Source: Paguma larvata
Lineage: Eukaryota; Chordata; Mammalia; Carnivora; Viverridae
DNA length: 64,000 bases
Direction of reading: 5' to 3'
Assembly (NCBI GenBank): GCA_030068075.1
Contig: CM057826.1
Location: forward strand, 67,739,312-67,803,311
Shown here: piece after piece, positions 1 to 10,653 of the stretch
Layout: the number at the start of each line of letters is the position of its first letter
How positions within the stretch are numbered: the stretch's first letter is position 1
The notes under the pieces: model-generated
What the model was told of the DNA's origin: nothing
Database searches by the model: none
Seen by the model: the letters and a program-made list of their open reading frames with translations, nothing else
Program-made: the position numbers and the translations under genes

Positions 1-59
1 ACTCTCTCCCTCTGTATGTCTCTCTTTCTCTTTCTTTTTCTCTTTCTCTCTCTTTTTGT
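1..59. repeat. Pyrimidine (CT-rich) low-complexity tract
   Basis: The first 59 bases are almost pure C and T on the plus strand. Such tracts form the 3' part of carnivore SINEs, so this may be the tail of a plus-strand SINE cut by the window edge. No A-rich tail or SINE body is visible, so that link is only a guess. Confidence 0.6.
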
Positions 60-61
60 AG

Positions 62-1539
62 TTATTATAGTTATCGAAGGCCCTTAATAACACAGGAGGA
101 AAATACTAATAGAATGTCAAATGTATTAGCCACAAGATATTTTTGCTTATTTGTCATTTGTTTTAGGTTTTATTCTAGTACACAGCGAGCTACCTGCCCC
201 AAGGAAGTGAATTTCTCTTCTTCCCTGTCAGCCGAAGAATTGGGTTGAAAGAAATACATTTTTAATTTATTCAAATATCTAAATTCAGATTACTTAAATT
301 CTACTTTTGTTATTAGAATGAGCGTTGACTTAAAAAGTTATCTTGATAAAATCATTTAATTAGAAATTAATTCCATTTTGGAGGCTTGGTTTGGACTTGT
401 GCTTTCATTAAAAACATAAAAACATCCACACTTAAACCAACCTTATTTCTCTGTTTGGGGTGTTCTTTTCCCTAAAGTGAACCATAAATACTAAGTTGTT
501 AAAGTTGTTATATTAAAAAATGTTTCATAACTAAAAAAGTTCACTACCATGTGTAAAGAGAATTTTTCTTCCCTCCACCCTTTAGGTTATTTAGGGCTAT
601 GAGGACAACATTTTGATATTGTTAGTCACTTCGAGGTTTTATATTTTCAGTTCAGCTTAATGATTTTGTGCATCATCTATTTCATAATTTCATGTGTCTG
701 TGGTAGATGGAAGTGGGCACAAGGGTTTTTGATTACCCGTCACCAGTAAGCACTTTGCATTTCAAGGGCTTGTGTTATATTCCACCTAGTAGAGGACATT
801 ACTTCACTAGCCAAATGCTTTAAAATAACTTATTGTGCTATATTTCTCTTTTTCTACACAACAAAATCATTTTTGCAAGATCTTTCTAAATGGCTATTGT
901 TTTTGTTCATGGAAAATTTCAAGATCATAAGGTTGATTTAAATGCTTTTAACCAATCACTTATCATTAATGCACTGAGTCATCAGGGAGATGCTGAGAGC
1001 AATTTAAGGTTCTGGTATATGATACTCTCTAGTGAGATTTTATTGTCTTGAGATCCTGGCATATCTATCTTAATAGAAAGTTGAAGATGGAGTTTTTACT
1101 CAGTGTATGGATTACATTAGTATAGGATGTTTATAAAATATACTCTTCCATCAAGTATATGTATTAAATTTTAGCAGTAATCAGATATCTGTTGTCATTT
1201 CTAAAATACTGTTACTGTGTTTCTTGAGTGTGCCATTTAAGAAAGAGACTTTATTTTTCTTGGTAGAATCTCTGAAACAAACAAGCAACAGAAAAGAGGA
1301 TTAACATGTAGATGTAAGTAGAATTGTGGCTTTACAAGGAATCTGTCCTCATGTCTTCCCACATATTTCCCACTACCGACTGTAACCACTTCCTTCTATT
1401 TCTACCCTAGCCTGAGGAAGCCTCAGCAATAAGTGTACAAGAAGCTTCTGGTTAGATTAGAAGTCACCCTTATCTTCAAGGTTTCCAGGGCGATGTTGTT
1501 GTTATTACTATTGTTCCCAGATGCATAGAAAATAATAAT
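62..1539. other. Unique AT-rich non-coding sequence
   Basis: No repeat, exon, splice-site pair or extended open frame stands out. Stop codons are dense in all frames. I see nothing further to annotate. Confidence 0.6.
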
Positions 1540-1735
1540 AAAACAGCTTTCATTTATAGAGCATAATAGAAACTCATTTATAGCAGATCTCGAAGGGAGG
1601 GAGCATTAACCCCAATTACAGATAAATAAATGGAGATGAGGAAAGTTGTGTAATTTGCCCAAGGTTATTCAGCTAGAATGTAAATCTAAATGTATCTGAT
1701 TTTCAAACTTATTCAGATAAACTCTATTCTCAGGC
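1540..1735 (-). repeat. MIR SINE relic, antisense
   Basis: The stretch reads as the reverse complement of the MIR core: an AATTACAGATAAATAAATGG-like segment, then GGAAAGTTGTGTAATTTGCC, then a CAGCTAGAATG match to the usual 'CACAGCTAGTAAG' block. MIRs are ancient tRNA-derived SINEs shared by mammals. Divergence is high and the ends are approximate. Confidence 0.7.
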
Positions 1736-1934
1736 TACCCTGACTTTTTTGGTTTGGAGGATTCCTGGTTTCTGCCACCTTGTCTTGCCTTTCATTATCT
1801 CCTTCTTTCTTGTTCTTAATCAGTACCCCATTTTATCCTATTTCTTCACCTTGACTGTGGTATATGAATGCATTTCCACTCTTAAGACTATTGAGTAGTT
1901 TATGCTCAAGCACCAAAGAGCATGAATATTCACG

Positions 1935-2905
1935 TATCCATTCATTCAATCAACCAACAAGTGTTTTTTGAGTATCTATTATGTGTAAAGTACTCTACAA
2001 GATATTTTAAGATACATGAAGACTCAGATAAACCTGGTTTGCCTTTGTGCACCTTAAGAGCATGGTCTAAGAAATATAAGAATGAAGGGAAGAATAAAAA
2101 GAAACCCCTAAAGGAGTTGGAAGTCATGGACTTTAGGAAGTAGGGCTTGAAAATGAGAAAGTGTAGTCATGAGACTGCTGGTTGTGGTATTTAACCTTTT
2201 TTGTAAACAATGTACATGTATTATTCTGATAAAAGTAAAAACAAAAGGAAGCAAATTTCAAAAAGAAAAGCATTCCAAACTGTGATAGAACAGTAGGGAT
2301 GTTGGTCGCACTTGTAGGAAAGCACTAGATACTTCAAAAATATGACAGTCTTATGTGGCTCATACCTAAGATGAAGGGGCACAAAGATATAAAGCCAAGA
2401 TGCTTGTTTATCTCCTCCCTCACAAACTGATCTTGGGTGGGGCAATAGCCCTGTACGATAGATACAATGTGACGAGGGGGATGTATGGTGATAGCAACAT
2501 ACCAGATACCTGAAGAGTATAGAAAAGGCCGTCCCAAGTCATCTGGAGATATCACTGAAGGCGAGGGGAGATCACCACCAGACAGGGAGGAGACAGGCAA
2601 GCTTGGCATGATTGGGAAAGGCAAGGCTTTCGCCGGTGGTGGAAAATTCTCAGAGATGAGAGTGGAAAGAGGTTTGGAGTGAGATGTTGGCAAGCTTTAA
2701 CTCTGAAGAATTTAGACTTTATTCTATAAATGTTGGGAGTTATTGAGGGTGTTTGAGGAGGAAAGTGGCAAAATCCAGTTAATCTTCCAAACCAAAACTC
2801 TAGCAGTGGTGTGGAGGATAGATTGCACTGAGAAGAGATCAGTGAAGAGACCAATAAGTAAGGATGATATTGGAGTAGTTTAGGAAAGAGATGACATGTC
2901 TCGGG
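1935..2905 (-). repeat. L2 LINE relic, antisense, in pieces
   Basis: The left end (about 1935-2075) matches the reverse complement of the L2 3' terminus ('ATTCATTCAA...' then 'TGAGTATCTATTATGTG'). The right end (about 2690-2905) matches the antisense of the L2 ORF2 tail, including a 'TTTAGACTTTATTCTATA' block and 'GTGGAGGATAGATTGCA'. The middle is too decayed to follow. L2 is a pre-eutherian non-LTR retrotransposon. Short frames in this stretch are chance openings in the relic. Confidence 0.65.
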
Positions 2906-2950
2906 TTACTCAGAGGTTTTGCTTTTGCTTTTGACTTTTTGACCTTGTAA

Positions 2951-2969
2951 ACAAACAAACAAACAAACA
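2951..2969. repeat. (AAAC)n simple repeat
   Basis: About five tandem AAAC units are followed by an AT- and CA-rich low-complexity run to about 2997. No associated element is recognised. Confidence 0.8.
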
Positions 2970-3009
2970 TATATGCATATATTCACATACACACACTGAA
3001 ATCTGGTAC

Positions 3010-3033
3010 TTTAGTGACATATATGTCACTAAA
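3010..3033. repeat. Perfect 24-bp palindrome
   Basis: The left half TTTAGTGACATA is followed directly by its exact reverse complement, centred between bases 3021 and 3022. There is no spacer. It lies in AT-rich DNA just upstream of a hAT transposon and is not explained by any repeat I recognise. Confidence 0.9.
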
Positions 3034-3304
3034 TATATTTAGATTTATATTTAAAATAGATATTTAGAATTAAGTTCTTTAAATCTTATCTCTGTAGATC
3101 AGTATCTTAAAGAGCAAAAACATTTTGGGTGGCAAAACATGCTAAATACCTACTGCATAATATCACATGAACATCTGTGATTCAGGAAGCAATTGGCAAA
3201 TATAATTCTTAACATAGTTCAACTCCTCTTGTTTGAGTTGAAGAGAATATTTCTCATGTATTATCACTTCCTTGAATGTCAGATATCTTTGATTCTCATT
3301 CTAG

Positions 3305-3609
3305 GCCGGCACTGTCTAATAGAAATGATTACACAAATGTGTACAACATATATAATTTCAAATTTTCTACAAGTGCATTGAAAAAAAGTAAAAGGAAACT
3401 GATGAAATTCATTTTAATAACGTATTTTATTTAACAAAATATATCCAAAATATTATTATTTCAGCTTGTAATCAGTTAAAAATATTACTACTGAAATATT
3501 TTCCATTCTCTTTTTTATATTCTTTGAAATCTCAATTCTGACTCTCCATGTTTCAGGTGCTCAATAGCCATGTGTGGCTAGTGGCTACCATATTGGAGTA
3601 CAGCTCTAG
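3305..3609. mobile_element. hAT-type (MER) DNA transposon, non-autonomous
   Basis: The left end (GGCACTGTCTAATAGAAATG) and the right end (GTGGCTAGTGGCTACCATAT then TGGAGTACAGCTC) are imperfect inverted repeats of the 'CTGTCCAATA' type seen at the edges of a mammalian hAT-Charlie MITE. The interior carries the family's TAATAACGTATTTTATTTAAC block. I cannot name the exact subfamily without a library search. A SINE is inserted at the right edge. Confidence 0.65.
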
Positions 3610-3840
3610 ATTAGCCCTCTTTTTTTTTTTTTAATTTACGTATTTATTTTGAGGGAGACAGAGTGGGGAAGGCGCAGAGAGAGAGGGAGGGAGACAGAAT
3701 CTTAAGCAGGCTCTGCACTGCCAGCGCAGAGCCCGATATAGGGCTCAAACTCAAGAACCATGCAATCCTAACCTGAGCCAAAATCAAGAGTCAGATGGTT
3801 AACTGACTGAGCCATTCAGTTGCCCCATAGATTAGCCATC
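3607..3840 (-). mobile_element. Carnivore tRNA-Lys SINE (SINEC), older copy
   Basis: On the minus strand the head is at about 3826 and the poly-A (plus-strand T run) begins at about 3620. The 13-bp target-site duplications TAGATTAGCCCTC (3607-3619) and TAGATTAGCCATC (3828-3840) differ at one base. The body is diverged from the young feliform consensus and has a shortened middle. It landed at the right end of the hAT element. Confidence 0.93.
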
Positions 3841-4524
3841 GTTAGTGTAAAACTCCAATTTAGGATTCATTGTGAATTTAGTAACATGAGAAAAATGGAT
3901 GTCAATGTGACTTTTGTTTTTTTGTTGTTGTTTTTTTTTTCCTTTGTGGCAACAATGCAACCAGTCACTGCACATGGATTTCATTTATTTTATTGCCTTG
4001 TTGAATCAGGGTGTTAATTCATCCATCTAGTTAATAGCCCTCCTTCTTCATCTTTCTGAGGCTTTTTCATGCTTTTTATAATCTCATCCTTTTGTTCTCA
4101 GCTGTTGGATAATTTATAACTAAAGCAGACTATTCACCTGACATCCTGGAAGGTAGACTGGAGCAAATCAGAAATGAAAAGGAACCCATATCCTTCACAA
4201 CCTCTTGCCCTCTTGTACTGAAACCTATATTATTTGATATGATAATGAATTATTGAAATTATTTTCAAGATGCCATCTCCTTAATACTCTTGAGTAATGA
4301 ATAGCAAGGAGCACTGTTCTCTCACAGGGACCCCTGGGGGGTCATGGGAGCCCATGTGGAGTAGATCCCCTGTAGAGGACACACACCGTACTTTTCTAGA
4401 CTGTGCTTTATGATGAACCCCTGCAGGTGATGACACAGCGGTAGAATACCAGAATTCAGCATTTCACCGTGACATGTAAGTTGGGAGCGGGCAAGAAGAC
4501 TAGCTCTGAGTATTTTGTTAGTAA
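3841..4524. other. Unique non-coding sequence
   Basis: No repeat or exon is recognised. A small hairpin (GACCCC, loop TGG, GGGGTC) lies near 4330. A run of T residues near 3916-3940 is low complexity. Confidence 0.5.
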
Positions 4525-4705
4525 TTTAACATTTGTCGTATCCCTTAGTCTTCTCATTACAGACCTTCAGTATCTCTATTACTGTTGTACTGATAAGGAA
4601 ATATGCTGGGAATATTTGCAAATGTTGCCTAAGGATACAAAGTAATGCTAGAGATAGGATTTAAACCCAGATTTCTCTGCCCTAAATCTGGTACCCTTTC
4701 CATCA
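4525..4705 (-). repeat. MIR SINE relic, antisense
   Basis: Segments resembling the reverse complement of MIR are present: 'TACTGATAAGGAAATATGC', 'TTGCCTAAGGATACA' and 'AGAGATAGGATTTAAACCC', in the right order. The copy is ancient and heavily diverged. Confidence 0.6.
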
Positions 4706-4744
4706 CAATATGCTGTGTGCTTAGATAAAATTGTTCATCCTTAA

Positions 4745-4860
4745 ATGTTCAGTGGAACATGGTGCAGAGGAACCAGGAGACAGTTTCTAGTCCCCGCGCT
4801 ACTATTAACAGAGTGTCTGAGCATGTGCAGATTCCTTATTGACATCTGTCTCCGGCAATG
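4745..4860 (+). repeat. MIR SINE relic, sense, 5' half
   Basis: It follows the MIR 5' half: a 'GGTGCAGAGGAACCAGGAGA' segment, 'TTCTAGTCCCCGCGCTACTA', then 'AACAGAGTGTCTGAGCATGT'. The 3' half is not clear. Divergence is high. Confidence 0.55.
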
Positions 4861-4994
4861 TGCCAGCAGTAGTGAAGTTAGTTGTCCGACCCATTTTCTA
4901 GAAGAGGTACCATGGTGAAGTACAGTCCTCTCTGTCCTTCAGAATCACCATATGCCTGAAGGCAGGTAGAAGCTTCAATATTTTGAAGTCAAGC

Positions 4995-5125
4995 AGGCCC
5001 ATGTTCAGAACCCAATCTTGGTTCTTAATATCTGTGTGAAGACTGGCAAATTATTTAGTCTCTCTGTGAGTCTCAGTTTCTTCATCTGTGAATCGGACTC
5101 CTGGAAAGATTATGAGAAAATGTAG
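4995..5125 (+). repeat. MIR SINE relic, sense
   Basis: The diagnostic MIR core can be read: 'TGTGTGAAGACTGGCAAATT', 'GTGAGTCTCAGTTTCTTCAT' and 'CTGTGAATCGGA'. It is a separate copy from the preceding MIR-like piece. Confidence 0.75.
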
Positions 5126-6149
5126 TAGATGGAAGTTGTCCTTTCTTTACTTTTCCCATCATAAAAAAAATAAGTTGCATTCATAAAACCCATCTTATGT
5201 AAGAGTTAAGCTCTTAGAGCCAGATAATTCAGAGAAGGAAAAAGATAATTGGGAGCTGGGGTGTGATCAGAGATTTCAAAGAGGATGGATGTCAGCCTGG
5301 TGGAGGAAAGAAGGAAGGATTTGAACAGGCAAACTAGGCAATACAGCGAGCAGTATCATAGGAACAAAGGTGAAAAAACAGATGTGTTACATATGAGAAT
5401 ATTCAGAATTGGTAGAGATTTTGAGCATTTTAACATGGTTCAAGTTATTGAGCTTCTGGTTGAAAGCTAACCTTAAAATTAAGTAGCTGCTTCTGCCTAA
5501 GTGTCTAATTGTGTCTAAACAAATAAATCTGTTATAGTGGGTTGTCTCTTCAGGACTCAGCTATCCTGTGTACTTCACCAGATGCCGATTTCAGGTTTTA
5601 TCTAATGTCTGCATTTTTTTCATTTTCAGTGTTCCATGTCTAGAATCTTCACCTTCTTTTAGGATAACAGCTTTATATCTTTTATTAGGTTTCATAGAAT
5701 TCATTTAAATGTTCTTTGACCTAACACTATTTATGTATTTAATATTATTTATCTGATAATATTATTAAATTAAACTTTAAGTGAGACCACATTACTTTAA
5801 TACCTTACTATACATCTCATATCATTTTTCAAAAATAGCTATTTTAAACATCTTGAATAATTTATAAAAGCCCTCAGAAATTTGAGTTCATCAGGCTTTG
5901 GTTACATTAATGCAAATATATACAAACTTTCATGGACCATACTATTATTTTTCTCCTTAAGAGTAAGGGAAATTTTATCATCTCTAAAACAAGGCCTGTT
6001 AGAATTGATGAATAATATATCTTTGGTTTTCAGTTCTTTTGTTTTACCTGATAGAGATAGTTTACATATCCTATACTAAAAGAGTGCATGTAGCCATCTT
6101 TACTCCTAACGGAGGCTGAGTCACATCCAAAATTATTCCTAATTTCTCA
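5126..6149. other. Unique AT-rich non-coding sequence
   Basis: Nothing beyond short AT-rich runs is seen. Small open frames at 5285-5470 and 5882-6079 lack any recognisable protein motif. Confidence 0.5.
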
Positions 6150-6163
6150 AAGGAACATATATT

Positions 6164-6210
<47 letters not shown>

Positions 6211-6436
6211 TAGAGACATTTTATTTATTTATTTATTTTTATTTTTGAGAGACATAGAGACAGAGTGTGAGCAAGGGCAGGGCCGAGAGAGAGAGAGGGA
6301 GACACAGAATCTGAAGCAGGCTCCTGGCTCTGACCCGTCACCACAGAGCCCGACGCGGGGCTCAAACTCACAGACCGCGAGATCATGACCTGAGCTGAAG
6401 TTGGCCGCTTAACCAACTGAGCCACCCAGGTGCCCC
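6150..6436 (-). mobile_element. Feliform SINE (SINEC_Fc type), first of a pair
   Basis: This is a minus-strand SINE with head ending at 6436 (GGGGCACCTGGGTGGCTCAG on the minus strand). It carries the CAGAGCCAGGAGCC-type body, and a long (TTTA)n expansion of its tail at about 6162-6237. The target-site copy AAGGAACATATATTTTATTT begins at 6150 and is repeated at 6437. The repeated copy also served as the landing site of the next SINE. Confidence 0.93.
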
Positions 6437-6442
6437 AAGGAA

Positions 6443-6697
6443 CATATATTTTATTTTATTTATTTTTATTTTTATTTTTTTTAACGTTTATTCATTTTTG
6501 AGACAGAGAGAGACAGAGCATGAGTGGGGGAGGGGCAGAGAGAGAGGGAAACACAGAATCTGAAGCAGGCTCCAGGCTCTGAGCTGTCAGCACAGAGCCG
6601 GACGTGGGGCTCGAACCCATGGACCATGAGATCGTGACCTGAGCTGAAGTCAGGCGCTCAACCAACTGAGCCACCCAGGTGCCCCACATATATTTTA
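6443..6697 (-). mobile_element. Feliform SINE (SINEC_Fc type), second of a pair
   Basis: This minus-strand SINE has its head ending at 6685 and a body close to the young feliform consensus (CTGACAGCTCAGAGCCTGGA on the minus strand). The flanking duplication ACATATATTTTA occurs at 6443 and again at 6686-6697. It inserted into the target-site copy generated by the preceding SINE, so the target motif now occurs three times. Confidence 0.93.
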
Positions 6698-6839
6698 AAT
6701 AATCAGGTTACATAAGAAATAATTTGCTTTGTACAGCACTGAAATTAGAATAACTACTTCTATATTATATATATAATATATATATTTACAAATGTGAAAA
6801 TATTTACTGATATATAAAAATATAAACAAAAATGGTGTA

Positions 6840-7110
6840 ATATCCTTTTAATTCATTTTCTACTTAAATTTTTAAGTACAATATAAATAAATAAGCATGC
6901 ACAAATAATGTAAGTTCAGTAAATCTTCACAAACTGAATATACCCTGTAACCAGCCTTCAAATCAAAAAGCATTTCCACCACCCCACAGTCCTCACCTCT
7001 CCTGACCCTTTCCAGTGATTCCCCTACTTCTAACAGCACAGATTAATTTTGCCTCCTTTTCTGCTTAAAAGCATTTTTCTCTAAATATACATAGCATATA
7101 TTTAAAGTAT
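6840..7110 (-). repeat. L1M LINE 3'-region relic, antisense
   Basis: The stretch matches the antisense of old L1 3' ends: 'TACCCTGTAACCAGCCTTCA', 'CCACAGTCCTCACC' and 'CTTCTAACAGCACAGATTAA' followed by 'TTTTGCCTCC'. The mammalian L1M assignment rests on these blocks. Ends are approximate. Confidence 0.65.
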
Positions 7111-7248
7111 CTAAAATTTTATTGTTTATTGTCTTTTATGTTTTATTTTAAAATGTAATTTTAATGCTATCTTCAGCCTGAAGATAAACTAGTTTTTAAT
7201 TAATTACCTGTGGCCTAAAAGGGGGGTGGAGAGGCTTATATTTTGTGC

Positions 7249-7290
7249 ATATGTGGGTACATGCATGCACGTGCACACGTGCACGCCTGT

Positions 7291-7337
<47 letters not shown>
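7249..7337. repeat. Alternating purine-pyrimidine tract with (CA)n
   Basis: A mixed GT/GC/CA stretch (7249-7296, containing GTGCACACGTGCAC) runs into about 20 uninterrupted CA units (7297-7337). Nearly every step alternates purine and pyrimidine, the classic composition for Z-DNA. The microsatellite is likely polymorphic. Confidence 0.95.
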
Positions 7338-7339
<2 letters not shown>

Positions 7340-8499
7340 TTTGCCCTATCACAAATTCATCTGACTTAAAGCGGTACAATAGCAAGAAAACACTATTTCA
7401 TTGATTTCTTTTTAACAACTGGAATTATTTAGCGTTGAAATGGAGAATTTTCTTTTTAAAAGCAATTTTTGTGATACCATGTCGCTAGTCTTTATCAGAA
7501 GTAATTTTGAAATCTTCTAGAATAGTCAGAGAAAACAATCCAGCTTTATGAATCAGTGTTTATTCTATTTATGAATCAGTGTTATTCTGTCTCTTCCAAG
7601 CCTTCTTTAATAAGATGTAATTGTTACATTTAAAATTTGTTTTTAAATATGTGGAATTAGCCATAAGGATAATTTCAATATGATTTTAACATTATACTGA
7701 AAATCACTACTAACTCTTCAATGTCTGCACCACAGTCCTGACTAGGATACTAACAGGAACATGTGTTCTTGAACTAGGGGAGGTTAGTTTGCAGTGAGCT
7801 TGATCTGGTAGGATGGGCTCTGTTCAAAAATTGGTTGGCTGTGGAATTCCCAAATATAAATTTTGATGAACCGTCACATTTTGTTTCAGCGCTGCCTTGA
7901 CTTTACTACTTAGAATAACATCATGATAGAAAGGAGTATGATTTGGAGGAAGGTTTGAATACACATTATATTAAAGGAAGACATTACATGTAAAAATAAA
8001 AGAGCCTAGGAAAAGTATATATTAGATTAAACAGTTTAAGGAAAATATAAGAAATCATCCTATTTATGTGGGCCTTGGCTAGTAGAAACGTGAACGTCAT
8101 CCACCCGGACTGTTTATTGCTTGGCCAAATGAAAGTAAAAGTGGAAGCTGCACTGGCATTGAGCTTTCCTGACATATGAAAAATGCCAAGAAAACCACAC
8201 GTGTTCAATAGCTTTGTGGAGGACATATTTGCAAATGTGGGTTTAAGAAATCTCTGCATCTCTAATTTCTTACCTGATGATCTGTTTTCATACAGTCACA
8301 GATTGATTACGCGTCCAAAATACACATGTATAAAGAATGACCACTCATCACTTTTAGTAGCCTGCTTAAGGGAAAGTTTTTTTTTCTAGGCAAGGTATAA
8401 AAACATTAAAACATAAGAAAAAATTTTTATGAATGAAAAAGTACATGAGATATGCCTTTAAAAAGAACACAAAATCAAATTATTCAGATGCTGGATAAT
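7338..8499. other. Unique non-coding sequence
   Basis: No repeat family or exon is recognised. It contains a short tandem duplication (16-bp unit core at 7545-7560 and 7568-7583, period 23). An opposed pair of small frames around 7984-8389 shows no known domain. Confidence 0.5.
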
Positions 8500-8750
8500 G
8501 GCTTGATTAAATGCCCCCTGCCTCCTCATCCAAAGATCTGTCATGCTGTGTGGAATTTGCTTTAAAACAATCCAGTCAGTGTGCCCATTGCAGTAGGGAG
8601 AGTAGGTACGGGTGTTTACAAAACAATTTTGCAAATGAGTTAATTATTGAAGCTAAGCAATGGATGGATACATGGAAGTTCATTGTACTATTTTTTCTAC
8701 GTTTGTGTATGTTGGAAATTTTTCATGATAAAAAGTTTTAAAAATTTGTC
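8500..8750 (+). repeat. L1M LINE 3' end, sense
   Basis: The 3' terminus of an old L1 is readable: 'GATGGATACATGGAAGTTCA', 'TTGTACTATTTTTTCTACG', 'TTTGTGTATGTTGGAAATTT' and 'CATGATAAAAAGTTT', then an A-rich tail. The left boundary is uncertain. Confidence 0.75.
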
Positions 8751-9914
8751 CCCCAAAGTACATTTAGAACTGATATGAATAATTCTTCCTGTTTCTGTGT
8801 GCCATCAGTTACCATTTACATCATGTAGAAGGACAAAGAGGAAAAAAATCTGCTTAGTAATGGCAGCATTTTTAACATTAAAAAAATAATGATAGAAATT
8901 CAAAGAGTCATATCCTCGTTTATACATCTTTTTCAAGGACAACAGTTTTGAGATTTGTGTTCCAGTCTCATATTCTTGTCTGATGTGCCCTAATAGAAAA
9001 TTTCACTATTTTCTGTATTAAAGGATACTGTGCTTTTCATGATATTTGTGATATGTTCCCAGAGTGGGAAGTTAGTTCCTTCCCAGTCTGACTAAATCTC
9101 TTGATAGTTGAACTGTGCAAAGAGGTGATCTGTATATACTACTTCCTAGTTCTTGTTTGGTGTAAGGAAACTCTCAGCATTGCATTACATGGTATTATAC
9201 TGTCTAGATGGTTGTATACCTGCTCCACCTTTATATTTTTAAATGTCAGTGTGTGGGTAAGTGTGTGTGTGTGTGTCTAATTTTTACCTCATTATTTTTA
9301 GATGCAAATAAGTGAGGTCCTATTTCATCACCCCTCTCACTTCATCTGGAAGAAATTCTGATTTAGGCAGTTAGGTTTATTTCACTAAATACCGTGATTA
9401 AATTTCCTTACCCCTAAGCCCTGGAATAAATGCTTAGATATGTTAAAGTGTGTTTTATGTAGGGTACCCCTGAAAATAAATTATGTTGACTCTTCATTTT
9501 TCTAAGCTGATGAAAGGATATTATGAAAAAGCAGATAAACCATGCAGGATTGTTTTTCTCCCAGCATAAGGGGTATCTAAATACCAAAAACAGAAAGAGA
9601 GAAAGTAGTAAGAGAAACTTAGATCTGAAAGAGCAGTCTTTAGGTTATTTCTGGGGGAGTGAATGAAGATTACATAATACATCTGTCACCCTGGAATGTA
9701 ATTTTTTAATCTTATCTATCATTTGGTTTCATCAGTAGCTGGGATGTGTACCCCAAGTTATGTTTATGTCTTTACTCAGTGCTATAATGCAGAGTAAGAG
9801 CTCATGTAAATTCTACTGGTAATGACAATAGCATATTTTAGCTTTGAAGCACAGAAATCACATCTGGTTTTGCCCATAAACTTCTCAGAAGGAGAGTGTT
9901 GAACTAGGCCCATG
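8751..9914. other. Unique non-coding sequence with short (GT)n
   Basis: Apart from a short GT-rich run at about 9249-9276, I see no recognisable element. Confidence 0.5.
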
Positions 9915-10060
9915 GTCCACGGGTCTGACTGTACCTTAGAATCAAGTGGGCATGCCTTATTAAAATACCAGTGTCAGATTCCACCCTAGACTGGTAAAAC
10001 CGCAGTCTCCGTGGAAGTTGGGGGCTGCACGATAATTCTAAAGATCAAATTGAGGTGAGT
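9915..10060. mobile_element. MER5A-like hAT-Charlie MITE relic
   Basis: It reads like MER5A: 'ACCTTAGAATCAAGTGGGCA', 'TATTAAAATACCAGTGTCAG', 'ATTCCACCCTAGACTGGTAA' and a later 'GATAATTCTAAAG'. The usual A-T rich inverted ends are worn. The copy is old and non-autonomous. Confidence 0.65.
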
Positions 10061-10425
10061 ACATCCCACCCTGGTACTCTCTTCAAATACTGTGGGCAGC
10101 TCTGGTAGTGGGGAAACTACAAGTGACCGTCCTTCTATCAGACCTACTAAATCTGACTCTTGGGAAGGGTGAGGATTAGGGGTGGTGAGCCCAGCTCTGT
10201 GGTTTTTTGTTAATGTTATTTAGTATTTCTCTTCTGAGTTTTATCATTGTTTATATTTATATATCACTGCTTCAAGGAACACTATACTCTTTTAAATCAA
10301 AACAAGGTAAGTTAAAAAAAAATACATCTTCTATGGGCATATGTGACACTTCCCAGGCCACCAGGACTGTAGACCATGAAGCCTCAACCCTGCTCCTGAT
10401 CTCAGCCTTTTACACTCTTGTCTCT
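10061..10425. other. Unique non-coding sequence
   Basis: No repeat or exon is recognised before the SINE. A small open frame starting at 10207 runs into the SINE and is partly SINE-derived. Confidence 0.5.
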
Positions 10426-10653
10426 GCCTGGGTGGCTCAGTCAGTCGAGCCTCTGACTTCGGCTCAGGTCATGATCTTGCAGTTTGTGAGTTTGAGCCCC
10501 ATGTCAGGCTCTGTACTGACAGCTCAGAGCCTGGAGCCTGTTTGAGATTCTGTGTCTCCTTCTCTCTCTCTACCCTTGCCCTGCTTGTACTCTGTGTCTC
10601 TCTCTTTCTCTCTAAAATAAATAAACATTTTCAAAAATTAAAAAAAAAAAAAA
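10426..10653 (+). mobile_element. Feliform SINE (SINEC_Fc type)
   Basis: The head (GCCTGGGTGGCTCAGTCAGT) lacks the first few bases. The B-box-like region 'GAGTTTGAGCCCC', the GACAGCTCAGAGCCTGGAGC module, a CT-rich stretch, ATAAATAAACATT and an A-run to 10653 follow in the normal order. I could not see a clean target-site duplication. Confidence 0.95.

Noticed and set aside
6162..6237. (TTTA)n run considered as an independent microsatellite
   Set aside because: It sits at the position of the A-rich tail of the adjoining minus-strand SINE and is best seen as tail expansion.
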